64,000 nt of DNA, from the NCBI RefSeq assembly GCF_004681125.1, contig NZ_SIHO01000001.1, forward strand, positions 1,189,149 through 1,253,148. The letters are read 5' to 3'. The notes under the pieces were generated by a model. The model was not told where the DNA came from. It saw only the letters and a list, made by a program, of their open reading frames with translations, and made no database searches. Both the position numbers and the translations under genes were made by a program. Within the stretch, counting starts at the first letter, position 1. Every line of letters starts with the position of its first letter. This DNA comes from Glacieibacterium arshaanense. Its GTDB lineage: Bacteria > Pseudomonadota > Alphaproteobacteria > Sphingomonadales > Sphingomonadaceae. This document shows, one piece after another, positions 8,607 to 17,948 of the stretch.

Positions 8607-9353
8607 TTAGTGGCTGAGGTTGATGGAATCGTTCAGGTAAACGCAGGTCAGGAGTGCAAACACATAGGCCTGAACGACCGAAACCAGCAGTTCGAGCGCG
8701 TAGAGCGCGATGTTCATTGCCATCGGCAACACCGCGACCGCCGACCAGATGCCGCCGGCAAGGCCGAGGCTGATGATGAAGCCGGCGAACACCTTGAGCA
8801 GGATGTGGCCTGCCGTCATGTTGGCGAAAAGACGAACCGACAGCGTCAACGGACGCGTCAGGAACGAGATCATTTCAATCATCACGATCAGCGGCAGCAG
8901 CACGATAGGCGTCTGCGGCGGCACGAACAGCGAGAAGAAATGCAGGCCGTGGCGCGCGAAACCGATCGCGATGCACAGCAGGAAAATGAAGCTGGCGAAC
9001 GCGAAGGTCACCGCCAGATGACTGGTCGTCGTGAACGCGAACGGGATCAGGCCGATCAGGTTGGCGAACAACACGAACATGAAAAGTGCGAAGATGAACG
9101 GCACATACTTGCGGCCGTTCGGGCCGATATTCTCGTCGACCATGCCGACGACAAATTCGTGCATGGATTCCACTGCCGTCTGCCAGCGACCAGGGATCAG
9201 CTTGGCGTTACGCATGCCGAGCACGAGGAACAGGCCGACCAGAACGACGGTCACGACCATGAACATCGCCGAGTTGGTGAACGACACGTCATAACCCATG
9301 ACGTCGGCCGTCACCAGCTTGTGAAGTTCGAACTGTTCGAGCGGACTCGCCAC
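8607..9353 (-). CDS. atpB: ATP synthase F0 subunit a
   Basis: 248 residues, five to six membrane helices. The conserved helix near the C-terminus contains [17 protein letters not shown], with the arginine essential for proton transfer to subunit c, and the C-terminal [25 protein letters not shown] segment is typical. It starts with GTG at 9353, preceded by AAGAAGGG. atpI ends four bases upstream. Confidence 0.95.
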   Translation of the reverse strand: MASPLEQFELHKLVTADVMGYDVSFTNSAMFMVVTVVLVGLFLVLGMRNAKLIPGRWQTAVESMHEFVVGMVDENIGPNGRKYVPFIFALFMFVLFANLIGLIPFAFTTTSHLAVTFAFASFIFLLCIAIGFARHGLHFFSLFVPPQTPIVLLPLIVMIEMISFLTRPLTLSVRLFANMTAGHILLKVFAGFIISLGLAGGIWSAVAVLPMAMNIALYALELLVSVVQAYVFALLTCVYLNDSINLSH

Positions 9354-9357
9354 GGTA

Positions 9358-9705
9358 TTATTGCCCTTCTTGATCAGGCGCGACGCCGGGCGGCACCGGT
9401 TCAGCGTTCACGATTGCTGCCTCGCGGTTGACCGCGCGCATCAAGTTCATGAACCCCGCCACCAAACCCAGCAGCAAAAACAACAAGGCCATCCAGGGCT
9501 TTGTGCCCAACCAACGGTCGAGCTGCCACCCCAGAAAACCACCTACAGCCGTACCGGCGACGATTTCGAGCGCATAGCGGGAACCCTGGGCCAGCGCCGA
9601 AGACGCCACTGCCCGCGGATCTGCCGTCGGCATCAGCCGCGCCCGCGCTTCGGCAAGCTGCGCATCAAGCGCTGCAAGCTCGTCGGTCGAGCGTGGCGTG
9701 TTCAC
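9358..9705 (-). CDS. atpI: ATP synthase assembly protein AtpI
   Basis: 115 residues from a GTG at 9705, which has a G-rich site upstream; the frame is open further upstream but the extra residues do not resemble the family. There is a soluble Ala/Arg-rich N-terminus and two membrane helices (ALEIVAGTAVGGFLGWQLD and PWMALLFLLLGLVAGFMNLMR). AtpI helps assemble the c-ring. It leads the F0 operon. The exact start is moderately sure. Confidence 0.82.
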   Translation of the reverse strand: MNTPRSTDELAALDAQLAEARARLMPTADPRAVASSALAQGSRYALEIVAGTAVGGFLGWQLDRWLGTKPWMALLFLLLGLVAGFMNLMRAVNREAAIVNAEPVPPGVAPDQEGQ

Positions 9706-9904
9706 GCGAGGCAAACCCCCAACTATGCGGCCGGCGCCGACCAAAAAGGCCAACGCAAGCCACCGGATTTCGGTGGTCGCCCACCGAAGCCCCGCTCCTC
9801 TAGTAGCGCGGCATTTCCAAGTCAACCGCAGCGGTGGGTTTTGTGAGCGGGTGCAGCATCACTGCGCTGCGCGCAGCAACATCAAAGCGCCGCGCGCCGC
9901 AACA
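9706..9904. promoter_or_regulatory. Gap between smc and the F0 operon
   Basis: This 199-base gap should carry the F0 operon promoter if that operon is not only read through from smc. I see no clear -35/-10 pair. Next to the smc stop there are three degenerate direct repeats, GCAGCATCA (9853), GCAGCAACATCA (9873) and GCCGCAACATCA (9896), spaced 20-23 bases apart; the last one includes the smc stop codon. Confidence 0.3.
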
Positions 9905-12900
9905 TCACTGCGCGGCGAGCAGCAACTCGGCGCGCGCCAGATCGACCGATACCAGCTGGCTGACGCCCTGTTCGGCCATGGTGACACCGTACAGGCGGTG
10001 CATGCGGCTCATCGTGACGGCGTTGTGCGTGACGATCAGGAAGCGTGTGGCGGTGGTCGTCGCCATGCGGTCGAGCAAATCGCAGAAGCGTTCGACATTG
10101 GCATCGTCGAGCGGCGCATCGACTTCATCGAGCACGCAGATCGGCGCCGGATTGGTCAGGAACAGCGCGAAGATCAGTGCAACGGCAGTCAGCGCCTGCT
10201 CGCCGCCCGACAGCAAGGTCAGCGATTGCAGCTTCTTGCCCGGCGGCTGCGCCATGATCTCAAGCCCGGCTTCGAGCGGGTCATCCGACTCGATGAGTTC
10301 GAGATGCGCGGCACCGCCGGCGAACAGCGTCGCGAACAGGTCGCGGAAATGCGAATCGACCTGCTTGAAGGCTTCGAGGAGCCGCACCCTGCCCTCGCGG
10401 TTGATCGAGCCGATGCTCCCGCGTAGCCGCGCGATTGCGGTTTCAAGTTCTTCGCGCTCTGCAGCCGAACCAGTGCGCGTCGATTCGAGTTCGTCGAGTT
10501 CGGTTTCGGCGCGCAGGTTGACCGGCCCGATGCGTTCGCGTTCGGCGACCAGCGCATCGAGCGCGCCGCCAAGGTCGGCGGCCTGGCCGACATTGGCTTC
10601 GTCGAAGCCGTGCTTTTCGGGCAAGTGGAGCGGCGCGGCGCCGAACTTTTCGATGCTGAGCTGGGCGATTTCGGCGCGCCGCGCCTCGGCATGGTCGGCG
10701 TTGGCGATCGCGGTGGCGCGGGCCTCGCGCGCTGACGCCTGTTCGCCGACAGCCGCCTGGAGTTCCTGGTCGAGCTTGCGCAACGTGGCTTCGGAATCGC
10801 GCAATGTCGCCGACGCCGCCTGACGATGGGCGTCGAGTGACTGGAGTGTCGTCGCGATATCGGCCTGCAGCGCGCGGATTTCGTCGGGCCGCGCGGCAAG
10901 TTGCAGCGCCTCCTCGCCAATCGCTGCGGCACGCGCTTCGAGGCTGACGCGCTGCGCCGCGCTCGCCGCCAGCCGTTCGGTCCACCCCTTGCGCTCGGCA
11001 TCGACCGCGGTGAGACGCGTCCGGTCGCCTTCGACGTCGCGCGTGACGACCGCTTGCCGAGCGCGCGAGGCGGCAAGTGAAGCACGCGCAGTTTCGGCGG
11101 CGGCGCGCGCCTTGGTCGCGGTATCGGCGAGGCCTGCGAGATCAACCGCCAGTTCGGCGGCAGCGCTGGCGGCGGTGAGTTCGGCGCGGTCGCTTTCGGC
11201 TTCGGCGCTCAGCCGTGCGACTGCCGAACGCAGCGCGCCGACATTGGCTTCGCGGCGCTGATGTTCGGATTCGGTGCGCGCCAGCGTGGTGCGGGCGGTA
11301 GCGAGCGTGCGGTCGGCCTGGTCGCGCGTGCTGCGTGCGGCTTCCTCTGCAGCGACGCTGTCGGCGAGCGCCCTGGCACCGGCCTCGCGCGCCGCTGCGG
11401 CAGTAGCTTCATCGGCCGTGCCGCGTTCGATTTCGAGCAACAGTTCGGCGAGGCGGTTGCGTGCGACAAAGCGCTCGGCAGCGGCCTGCCCCTGCCCGCC
11501 GAACGCTCGGAACCCGTCCCAGCGCCACAGCCAGCCCGCCTTGGTCACCAGCCGCTGTCCGGGTTTGAGCTGGCCGATGAGGCTGGCGGCATCATCGACG
11601 ACACCGACCTGCGCCAGCCGGCGCTGCAGCACCGCCGGCGCCTTGACGTGGTTGGCGAGCGGCTCAGCACCCGCCGGCAAGGCCGGATCGGCAGCACCCG
11701 CCGCGAGTTCCCAGAAGCGCCCGGCGTCCTGCTTGCCATCGGGTGCCGACAGGTCGTCACCCAGCGCGGCGGCGAGCGCGGCTTCATAGCCGGCACCGAC
11801 CGTAATCGAATCGGCGATGGGCGCGCGGGCGCTATCCTTGAGCGATGCGAGCTGGCGCTCGAGCGCCGCGCGCTCCGACGTCAGTCCGGCGAGCGCGCCA
11901 CGCGCCGTCAGCCACGCCGATTGCAGCGCCTCGCGTCCGCCCTCGGCTTCACGGCGCTGTACGCCCGATGCGGCGACGGCGGCGTTGGCGGCCTCAAGCT
12001 GTGCGACGGCGGCTTCGACGGCGTCGGTGGCGGCTTTGACGTCGGCGCCGCCACCGCTGTTTTCGAGCGCGGCATCGAGCTCGCGCGCCACGCGCGCCGC
12101 TTCCGATTCGGTGCGCAGCAGGCGGTTGCGCACGCTTTCGACCGCCGTCAGCGCCGCGCGCGATTGGGCGGCGGCGCGTGCGTGCGCCTCGATGGCGGCG
12201 GCGAGTTCGGTTTCGCGCAATGTCGCATCAGCCTCCGCCGCTGCTACTGCCGCACTCAGTTCGGGGAGCAGCACCTGCGCGTCGGCCAGCCGCTGCTGCA
12301 GCCTCGCAGATTCGTCGTCGAGGCGCTGGCTTGCGGCGCCCGCATCGGCGGCCAAGGTTTGCTCGCGTTCAAGGTCGCGACGGATTTGGTCGGTGGCGGC
12401 GGTGAGTTCGCGCTGGCGGCGTTCGACCTGCAGCAGTTCGGCGTTGGCGGCATTGCCGGCCTGCACCTGTGCCTGCCACGCAGCGGCGGCCGCGGCCTCG
12501 GCCTCGCGCAGCTGCGGCAGCGCGGCGGCGGCTTCGGCCTGCACCGTCGTCAGCCGTGCCGTGGTGCGCGTCGCCTCGGTGACTTGAGCTTCGAGTGTGG
12601 CAGCGGCTTGGCGCGCCGCCACAGCAGCATCGGCGGCGGCCCGCCAGCGTGCGAACAGCAGTTGCGCCTCCACGACCTGGATGCGGTCCGACAATTGCCG
12701 GTAGCGTTCGGCCTGCCGCGCCTGCCGCCGCAGCGTTGCCGCCTGCGCCTCCAGCCCGCGCAGCACATCATCGAGCCGCTGCAGATTGGCGTCGGCGGCG
12801 CGCAGCCGGATTTCGGCCTCGCGGCGGCGGACGTGCAGCCCCGAAATGCCGGCAGCTTCTTCGAGCAACTGGCGGCGCTCGACGGGTTTCGCGGCGATGA

Positions 12901-13354
12901 TCGCGCCGATGCGGCCCTGACTGACCAATGCGGGCGAATGTGCGCCGGTCGCGGCATCGGCAAACAGCAGCTGGACGTCGCGCTGGCGCACGTCGCGGCC
13001 GTTGAGCCGGTACGCCGAACCCAGCCCGCGTTCGATACGGCGCTGGACCTCGATGGTGTCGCTGTCGTTGAAGCCGGCCGGCGCACCGCGGTCTTCATTG
13101 TCGAGCACCAGTGTCACGTCGGCGAATTCACGGCTCGGCCGCATCGCAGTGCCGGCGAAGATCACGTCTTCCATGCCGCCGCCGCGCAACGATTTCGCCG
13201 AGCCTTCGCCCATGACCCAGCGAATCGCTTCGAGCAGGTTGGATTTGCCGCAGCCGTTGGGGCCGACGACGCCGGTCAGCCCGGGTTCGATACGCAGTTC
13301 GGTCGGCTCGACAAACGACTTGAAGCCGGCGAGGCGAAGTCGTCTGAAGTGCAC
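9905..13354 (-). CDS. smc: Chromosome segregation ATPase SMC
   Basis: 1149 residues. Walker A VGPNGCGKSNLLEAIRW lies near residue 30, the ABC signature LLSGGEQALTAVAL and Walker B PICVLDEVDAPLDDANVERF near the C-terminus, and two long Ala/Arg/Glu-rich coiled coils flank a hinge domain (about residues 500-640). SMC with ScpA/ScpB organises and separates the chromosome; scpA and scpB are not in the window. It starts with GTG at 13354 after a run of G, 22 bases from the dsbA-like gene, so the two are probably co-transcribed. A long open frame on the opposite strand is a GC-rich shadow. Confidence 0.95.
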   Translation of the reverse strand: MHFRRLRLAGFKSFVEPTELRIEPGLTGVVGPNGCGKSNLLEAIRWVMGEGSAKSLRGGGMEDVIFAGTAMRPSREFADVTLVLDNEDRGAPAGFNDSDTIEVQRRIERGLGSAYRLNGRDVRQRDVQLLFADAATGAHSPALVSQGRIGAIIAAKPVERRQLLEEAAGISGLHVRRREAEIRLRAADANLQRLDDVLRGLEAQAATLRRQARQAERYRQLSDRIQVVEAQLLFARWRAAADAAVAARQAAATLEAQVTEATRTTARLTTVQAEAAAALPQLREAEAAAAAAWQAQVQAGNAANAELLQVERRQRELTAATDQIRRDLEREQTLAADAGAASQRLDDESARLQQRLADAQVLLPELSAAVAAAEADATLRETELAAAIEAHARAAAQSRAALTAVESVRNRLLRTESEAARVARELDAALENSGGGADVKAATDAVEAAVAQLEAANAAVAASGVQRREAEGGREALQSAWLTARGALAGLTSERAALERQLASLKDSARAPIADSITVGAGYEAALAAALGDDLSAPDGKQDAGRFWELAAGAADPALPAGAEPLANHVKAPAVLQRRLAQVGVVDDAASLIGQLKPGQRLVTKAGWLWRWDGFRAFGGQGQAAAERFVARNRLAELLLEIERGTADEATAAAAREAGARALADSVAAEEAARSTRDQADRTLATARTTLARTESEHQRREANVGALRSAVARLSAEAESDRAELTAASAAAELAVDLAGLADTATKARAAAETARASLAASRARQAVVTRDVEGDRTRLTAVDAERKGWTERLAASAAQRVSLEARAAAIGEEALQLAARPDEIRALQADIATTLQSLDAHRQAASATLRDSEATLRKLDQELQAAVGEQASAREARATAIANADHAEARRAEIAQLSIEKFGAAPLHLPEKHGFDEANVGQAADLGGALDALVAERERIGPVNLRAETELDELESTRTGSAAEREELETAIARLRGSIGSINREGRVRLLEAFKQVDSHFRDLFATLFAGGAAHLELIESDDPLEAGLEIMAQPPGKKLQSLTLLSGGEQALTAVALIFALFLTNPAPICVLDEVDAPLDDANVERFCDLLDRMATTTATRFLIVTHNAVTMSRMHRLYGVTMAEQGVSQLVSVDLARAELLLAAQ

Positions 13355-13376
13355 TGCCCCCCGGCTCCCGCGCGGC

Positions 13377-14135
13377 TTACTTAACCGCCGCCTGCAACTT
13401 CGGTTGCAGCGTCGCCCAGTTGTAGGTGTCGGCCTGCGTCTCGCCGTTGATGACGAAGGTCGGCGTGCCGGTCAGCTTGTACTTTTCGACCGCGTCGGTG
13501 CGGATTTTGGTCAGCTGGTCGAACGAGGCCTTGTTGCTGAGGCACTGGTCAAACTTGGCGCGCGGCATGCCGCGGGTGCGCATGAAGCCGTCGAGCCCGC
13601 CGGTAACTGCCAGCGCGCCGATCTGTTGATCCTGCGGCAGTGCAGCCAGCCGCTTCGAATCGGCGTCGGTCAGCTTGGTAAACGGCTCGGTCCACACCGA
13701 CTGGTTGGCGTAGAAGGCATTGAGCAGGTTGAAGAAGACTTCGGGACCCTGGCAGCGTGCCAGCATCGCGGCGGCAAAATCGGGGCCGTTGAGTACGAAG
13801 CTACGGTATTCATAGCTGATCTTGCCCGGCGCGATGTACTTGGCCTTGATCGTCGCCATGGCTTCTTCGTGGAAGTCCTTGCAGTGCGGGCAGGTCAGCG
13901 ACGCGAACTCAAGCAGCTTGACCGGTGCGTTAGGGTTGCCCATGCGGAAGCCGCCTTCGGGCGTCGCCGCGACGACCGTCGTCCAGTCCTTGGTCGCGGT
14001 GGCAGCAGCGGGTGCGGCGGCCTTGGTCTTGGTGCCGGTCGCAGCATCCGACGCGCTATTGTCGCACGCGGCAAGCGCGAGCACCGCAACGAGCGTCAGC
14101 GATTTGCGCAGATTGGCGCCGCCAGCGGTCATCAT
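13377..14135 (-). CDS. DsbA-family thiol:disulfide oxidoreductase, lipoprotein
   Basis: 252 residues. A lipoprotein signal ends at LAAC (about residue 24), followed by an Ala/Thr linker. The thioredoxin-fold domain has the redox motif CPHC in FASLTCPHCKDFHEE and the cis-proline loop GTPTFVING. It is probably a periplasmic disulfide oxidase or isomerase of the thioredoxin_4 class. ATGATG at 14135 follows GGAG; the first ATG is used. The smc-dsbA adjacency recurs in alphaproteobacteria; a functional link is not known. Confidence 0.88.
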   Translation of the reverse strand: MMTAGGANLRKSLTLVAVLALAACDNSASDAATGTKTKAAAPAAATATKDWTTVVAATPEGGFRMGNPNAPVKLLEFASLTCPHCKDFHEEAMATIKAKYIAPGKISYEYRSFVLNGPDFAAAMLARCQGPEVFFNLLNAFYANQSVWTEPFTKLTDADSKRLAALPQDQQIGALAVTGGLDGFMRTRGMPRAKFDQCLSNKASFDQLTKIRTDAVEKYKLTGTPTFVINGETQADTYNWATLQPKLQAAVK

Positions 14136-14214
14136 GAGTCAATTCTCCACAAACAAACTAGATTGCGCCTTGTGCCACTGCGTGCCCCCGATGTGCAACG
14201 GCAACGATGCGGCT

Positions 14215-14724
14215 TTAGCGAATAATCGGCGGCCCTTTTGTCGATCCCAACGCGATCGCCAGCGATTGCAGCGCGTCGCGCAGTTCGGGGTCGGCAATAT
14301 CGCGCAGCGTCGCGCTGGTTTCGGGCGCCATGGGTTCACCGGCGCGCTTGGCTGCCCTGGGGGCTTTGTGCGGCATGTCCCCGTGGCGCAGCGCGACGCG
14401 GTCGACGGCGCCGTAGCCGAAAAAGCGGTTCACCCGCTCGATGATCTGCGGCTCGACCGCCTTGAGCAGTGGCGCAAAGGCACCGGTGACGACGACGCGC
14501 AATGTACCGCCGCTGCGCTTGCCGGTCGGGAAACTCAGCGCTTCGGGGGTGCAGTGCTGGGCATATTGTTCGCCGACGATTTCGGCCCAGCGCGCGACGA
14601 CGGCGCTCTGCTGGAAACCGAAGCGGCGGAACGCCGCGCCGCCGACATCGGGCATCAGCTCGCTGATGGCGCGCGGGCGCCGCGAGCGCGGGGCGCCGGG
14701 GTTCTTTGATTCGATTTCAGTCAC
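14215..14724 (-). CDS. DUF721 family protein
   Basis: 169 residues from a GTG at 14724. The conserved N-terminal block RPRAISELMPDVGGAAFRRFGF and the central VVARWAEIVGEQYAQHCTPE mark the DUF721 (DciA-like) family. Some DUF721 proteins (DciA) load the replicative helicase DnaB. Compared with minimal DciA, this one has a C-terminal extension after the core domain. An ATG at 14751 is also in frame and would overlap the mutY start. It is transcribed toward dsbA with a gap of 79 bases. Confidence 0.8.
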   Translation of the reverse strand: MTEIESKNPGAPRSRRPRAISELMPDVGGAAFRRFGFQQSAVVARWAEIVGEQYAQHCTPEALSFPTGKRSGGTLRVVVTGAFAPLLKAVEPQIIERVNRFFGYGAVDRVALRHGDMPHKAPRAAKRAGEPMAPETSATLRDIADPELRDALQSLAIALGSTKGPPIIR

Positions 14725-14749
14725 GCCCTGTCCATGCCATAGCAACGCC

Positions 14750-15841
14750 ATGCGCGTCGATTCATCTGCACCTTACAACCACGCCCGGCGTCTGCTCGAC
14801 TGGTACGACGTCAACGCCCGGACGCTGCCTTGGCGCAGCCCGCCGGGCACGCCACCGCCGGATCCGTACCGCGTCTGGCTGTCCGAAATCATGCTGCAGC
14901 AGACGACGGTCGCCAGCGTTAAGGGCTATTTCGAACTGTTCATCACACGCTGGCCGACTGTCGCGGCGCTGGCGGCGGCGGAAGATGCCGATGTCATGCA
15001 GGCCTGGGCCGGGCTGGGCTACTACGCCCGCGCACGCAATCTGCTGGCGTGCGCGCGAAGCGTTGTTGCCGATCATGGCGGTCGCTTTCCCGACACCGAG
15101 GCCGGGCTGCGCAAACTGCCCGGGATTGGCCCCTATACGGCGGCGGCGGTGGCCGCGATTGCCTTTGGCGCGCATGCCACGGTTGCCGACGGCAATGTCG
15201 AACGTGTTGTGGCGCGGCTCTATGCCGTCGAGACACCAATGCCCGCTGCCAAGCCGACGCTGCACGCGCTGGCGGCAGAACTGACACCGACGCAGCGCTG
15301 CGGCGACTATGCGCAGGCGATGATGGACCTCGGCGCGACCATATGTACGCCGCGCAGTCCCGATTGCCCCGCCTGCCCTGTCGCCGCCGGCTGCGCGGCA
15401 CTCAAGCTGCAAACGCCGACTCGCTTCCCGGTGAAGGCCGCCAAGGTTGCGCGGCCGACGCGGCAAGGCACGATCTATTGGCTGCGCGCCGGTGATACGG
15501 TGCTGGTGACGCAACGCCCGCCGCGCGGCCTGCTCGGCGGCATGCGGGCGCTGCCAAGCGACGAATGGGCGACGGTGCGACCGGCACTTGCCCCACCTGC
15601 CGATGCGACGTGGCAGCTGCTGCCGGGCAGCGTGCGCCACGTCTTTACGCATTTCGAACTCGAGCTGGTGGTCATGGCCGCGACGCTGAACGACGGGCGC
15701 AGCGTGGCACTGCCGGCGGGCGCCACATGGGTTGCGCTTGCCGAAATCGACCGCATCGGGCTACCCACGGTTTTCGCCAAGGCTGCACGTCATGCCCTGG
15801 CGCATTTGAACACCGACCGCGTTGATGAAAAGGCCGCCTGA
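14750..15841 (+). CDS. mutY: A/G-specific adenine DNA glycosylase
   Basis: 363 residues. It removes adenine mispaired with 8-oxoguanine. Seen: catalytic Glu46 in LSEIMLQQT, helix-hairpin-helix LPGIGPYTA (123-131), catalytic Asp147 in VADGNV, the [4Fe-4S] cysteines C199-X6-C206-X2-C209-X5-C215, and a C-terminal MutT-like domain for recognising 8-oxoG. The frame is open upstream, but the ATG at 14750 gives the normal N-terminus. It abuts nudC with no gap. The start lies only 25 bases from the divergent DUF721 start, so the promoters must lie within the neighbouring coding sequence. Confidence 0.95.
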   Translation: MRVDSSAPYNHARRLLDWYDVNARTLPWRSPPGTPPPDPYRVWLSEIMLQQTTVASVKGYFELFITRWPTVAALAAAEDADVMQAWAGLGYYARARNLLACARSVVADHGGRFPDTEAGLRKLPGIGPYTAAAVAAIAFGAHATVADGNVERVVARLYAVETPMPAAKPTLHALAAELTPTQRCGDYAQAMMDLGATICTPRSPDCPACPVAAGCAALKLQTPTRFPVKAAKVARPTRQGTIYWLRAGDTVLVTQRPPRGLLGGMRALPSDEWATVRPALAPPADATWQLLPGSVRHVFTHFELELVVMAATLNDGRSVALPAGATWVALAEIDRIGLPTVFAKAARHALAHLNTDRVDEKAA

Positions 15842-16753
15842 ATGACCGACCTGTTTGAACACGTCCGCACCCCCAAAGTCGGCTTCACCGGCTCGACGCT
15901 CGACCGCGCCGATGCACTGCGCCGCGACCCCGCGGCACTGATTGCGCTACGGTCGGACCCGCGCGCGCGCTGGTTGGTGTTCGACGATTTGAAGCCGGTG
16001 ATGGCGACCACCGAAGCCAGCGAAATGGGCGGCGCGCTCGACCTGCTGTGGTGCCACCGCAGCGATGTGCCGCACGACGCGCTGACGGTGTTCCTCGGTC
16101 TCGACGGCGATGCGCCGCGCTTTGCCTGCGTCGCGCCCGCCACCGACCTGCCCGGCCGCGCCACCGATGCCCGCGCCGTCGGTGCCCAGCTCGATGACGG
16201 CCGCGCCGCCATTGTCGCGCAGGCGCGCTCGCTCCTCGACTGGCATCTGCGCCACAAGTTCTGCGCCAAATGCGGTGCCCAGACCGAAATGCAAAAAGCC
16301 GGCTATGTGCGCTTCTGCGCCGCCTGCTCGACCGAACATTTCCCGCGCACCGACCCCGTCGTCATCATGCTCGCCATCCACGGCGACCAGGCGCTGGTCG
16401 GCCGCGGGCCGCAGTTCCCGCGCGGCTTCTTCTCGGCGCTCGCCGGCTTTGTTGAACATGGCGAAAGCCTTGAGGAAGCCGTGGCGCGCGAGCTCAACGA
16501 AGAAGTCGGCATCAACATCGGCCGCGTCCGCTACATCGCCAGCCAGCCCTGGCCGTTCCCGTCATCGATGATGATCGGCGCGTTCGCCGAAGCCACCTCG
16601 ACCGAACTGACGCTCGACCGCGCCGAAATCGCCGAAGCGCGCTGGGTCAGCCGTGACGAGGTCCGCGCCGCCATGGCCGGCAATGGCGACTGGCACGCGC
16701 CGCCGCCGCTGGCGATTGCGCATACGCTGCTGGCGGAGTGGATTGCCGATTAG
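15842..16753 (+). CDS. nudC: NAD(H) pyrophosphatase / NAD-RNA decapping hydrolase
   Basis: 303 residues. A zinc ribbon with Cys141, Cys144, Cys159 and Cys162 is followed by the Nudix box starting at Gly202 (GFVEHGESLEEAVARELNEE), and the NADH-pyrophosphatase motif SQPWPFP lies after it. NudC hydrolyses NAD(H) and removes NAD caps from RNA. The ATG directly follows the mutY TGA, so the pair is an operon. Repeat copy 2 follows eight bases after the stop. Confidence 0.93.
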   Translation: MTDLFEHVRTPKVGFTGSTLDRADALRRDPAALIALRSDPRARWLVFDDLKPVMATTEASEMGGALDLLWCHRSDVPHDALTVFLGLDGDAPRFACVAPATDLPGRATDARAVGAQLDDGRAAIVAQARSLLDWHLRHKFCAKCGAQTEMQKAGYVRFCAACSTEHFPRTDPVVIMLAIHGDQALVGRGPQFPRGFFSALAGFVEHGESLEEAVARELNEEVGINIGRVRYIASQPWPFPSSMMIGAFAEATSTELTLDRAEIAEARWVSRDEVRAAMAGNGDWHAPPPLAIAHTLLAEWIAD

Positions 16754-16760
16754 ATTCAAG

Positions 16761-16882
16761 AGCCTCCGGCGGGCAGGCCTGAGGCCTGCACCCAACAATT
16801 TCCGGTGACCGATATCCAAACTCGGTTGTTGCGGCACCGGCAGCAATCGGGTGCAGGCCTCAGGCCTGCCCGCCGGAGGCCC
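16761..16882. repeat. REP-like inverted pair, copy 2 (55-nt spacer class)
   Basis: Halves 16761-16793 and 16849-16882 are inverted and share CCTCCGGCGGGCAGG and its complement. Both inner palindromes are GCAGGCCT/AGGCCTGC. Read on the minus strand, the 55-nt spacer contains ATTGCTGCCGG and later ATATCGGTCAC, closely matching the spacer of copy 6, which lies in the other orientation. It sits between convergent nudC and pheA. Confidence 0.85.
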
Positions 16883-16888
16883 TTCAGC

Positions 16889-17785
16889 CTAACCGTGGTC
16901 GCGCGCCGACGGATAGGTGCCGAGCACGCGCACCCATTTGCTGTGGAACGCCAGTTCCTCGAGCGCCAGCGCGACGTTTGGATCGCTCGGGCGACCATCG
17001 ACATCGGCGTAGAATTCGGCTGCCGAGAAGCTACCGCCGCGCAGATAGCTTTCGAGCTTGGTGATGTTGACGCCGTTGGTGGCGAAGCCGCCGAGCGCCT
17101 TGAACAGCGCGGCGGGGACGTTGCGGACTTCGAACATCAGCGTCGTGCGCACCGACACATCGTCGGCGGGCGTAACGGGGTGGCGTGCCAGCACGACAAA
17201 GCGCGTGGTGTTGTGGTCGGCGTCCTCGATGCCTTCGGCGAGCACGTCGAGGCCGTAGAGTTCGCCCGCCAGCCGTGACGCGACCGCGGCCAACGCTGGG
17301 TTGCCGGTTTCGGCCACGTACGCCGCCGCAGATGCGGTGTCAGCGTAGTTTTCGCTGGCGATGCCCCAGCCCTTGAGGCGCGTGCGGCACTGGCCAATCG
17401 CCTGCGGGTGGCTCAGCGCGCGCTTGATGTCTTCGCGGCGCGTGCCGGGCAGTCCGAGCAGGCAGTGGCGGACGCGGACGAAATGCTCGGCGATGATCGA
17501 CAATCCTGATTCGGGCAGCAGGAAGTGGATGTCGGCGACGCGGCCGTGCTGCGAGTTCTCGATCGGAATGACGGCGACTTCGGCGCGGCCGTCGACGACA
17601 GCGGCCAACGCATCCTCGAAACCGAAGCAAGGCAGCGCCAGCCAGTCAGGGAACAGCTCGCGCACGGCCTGGTGCGAATAGGCGCCGGGCGCGCCCTGAA
17701 ACGCCACCGCGCGCGCCGGATCGGCAGCAGCGGCTGTGCGCATGGCTTCGACAAGCTGGCGCGCGGGGGCGGGATAGGAGTCCAT
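16889..17785 (-). CDS. pheA: Prephenate dehydratase
   Basis: 298 residues from the ATG at 17785. It converts prephenate to phenylpyruvate in phenylalanine synthesis. Seen: the N-terminal AVAFQGAPGAYSHQAV, the PIENSQHGRV block, the catalytic-region TTRFVVL, and a C-terminal ACT domain (AALFKALGGFATNGVNITKL) for feedback control by phenylalanine. There is no chorismate mutase domain, so it is monofunctional. It ends just after repeat copy 2 and is divergent from the cytochrome c gene. Confidence 0.93.
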   Translation of the reverse strand: MDSYPAPARQLVEAMRTAAAADPARAVAFQGAPGAYSHQAVRELFPDWLALPCFGFEDALAAVVDGRAEVAVIPIENSQHGRVADIHFLLPESGLSIIAEHFVRVRHCLLGLPGTRREDIKRALSHPQAIGQCRTRLKGWGIASENYADTASAAAYVAETGNPALAAVASRLAGELYGLDVLAEGIEDADHNTTRFVVLARHPVTPADDVSVRTTLMFEVRNVPAALFKALGGFATNGVNITKLESYLRGGSFSAAEFYADVDGRPSDPNVALALEELAFHSKWVRVLGTYPSARDHG

Positions 17786-17948
17786 GCGCGCCGCTTTGGT
17801 TGAGGCGGGCGCGCAGGTCAAGTTTGGCGAGCGCGTGCGGCTGCTGTGCACACACCACCATCATTTGCTTGCGAGCGCACCGCGCGCTAACTATGGAGTG
17901 CGCATATCTGGGCGAGGCCCGGGGCAAATCAACGGCCGGAGACGCTGG

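Noticed and set aside
11261-13384. Open frame of 707 codons antisense to smc
   Set aside because: It mirrors smc codon structure in high-GC DNA, has no start signal or recognisable domain, and smc is certain on the other strand.
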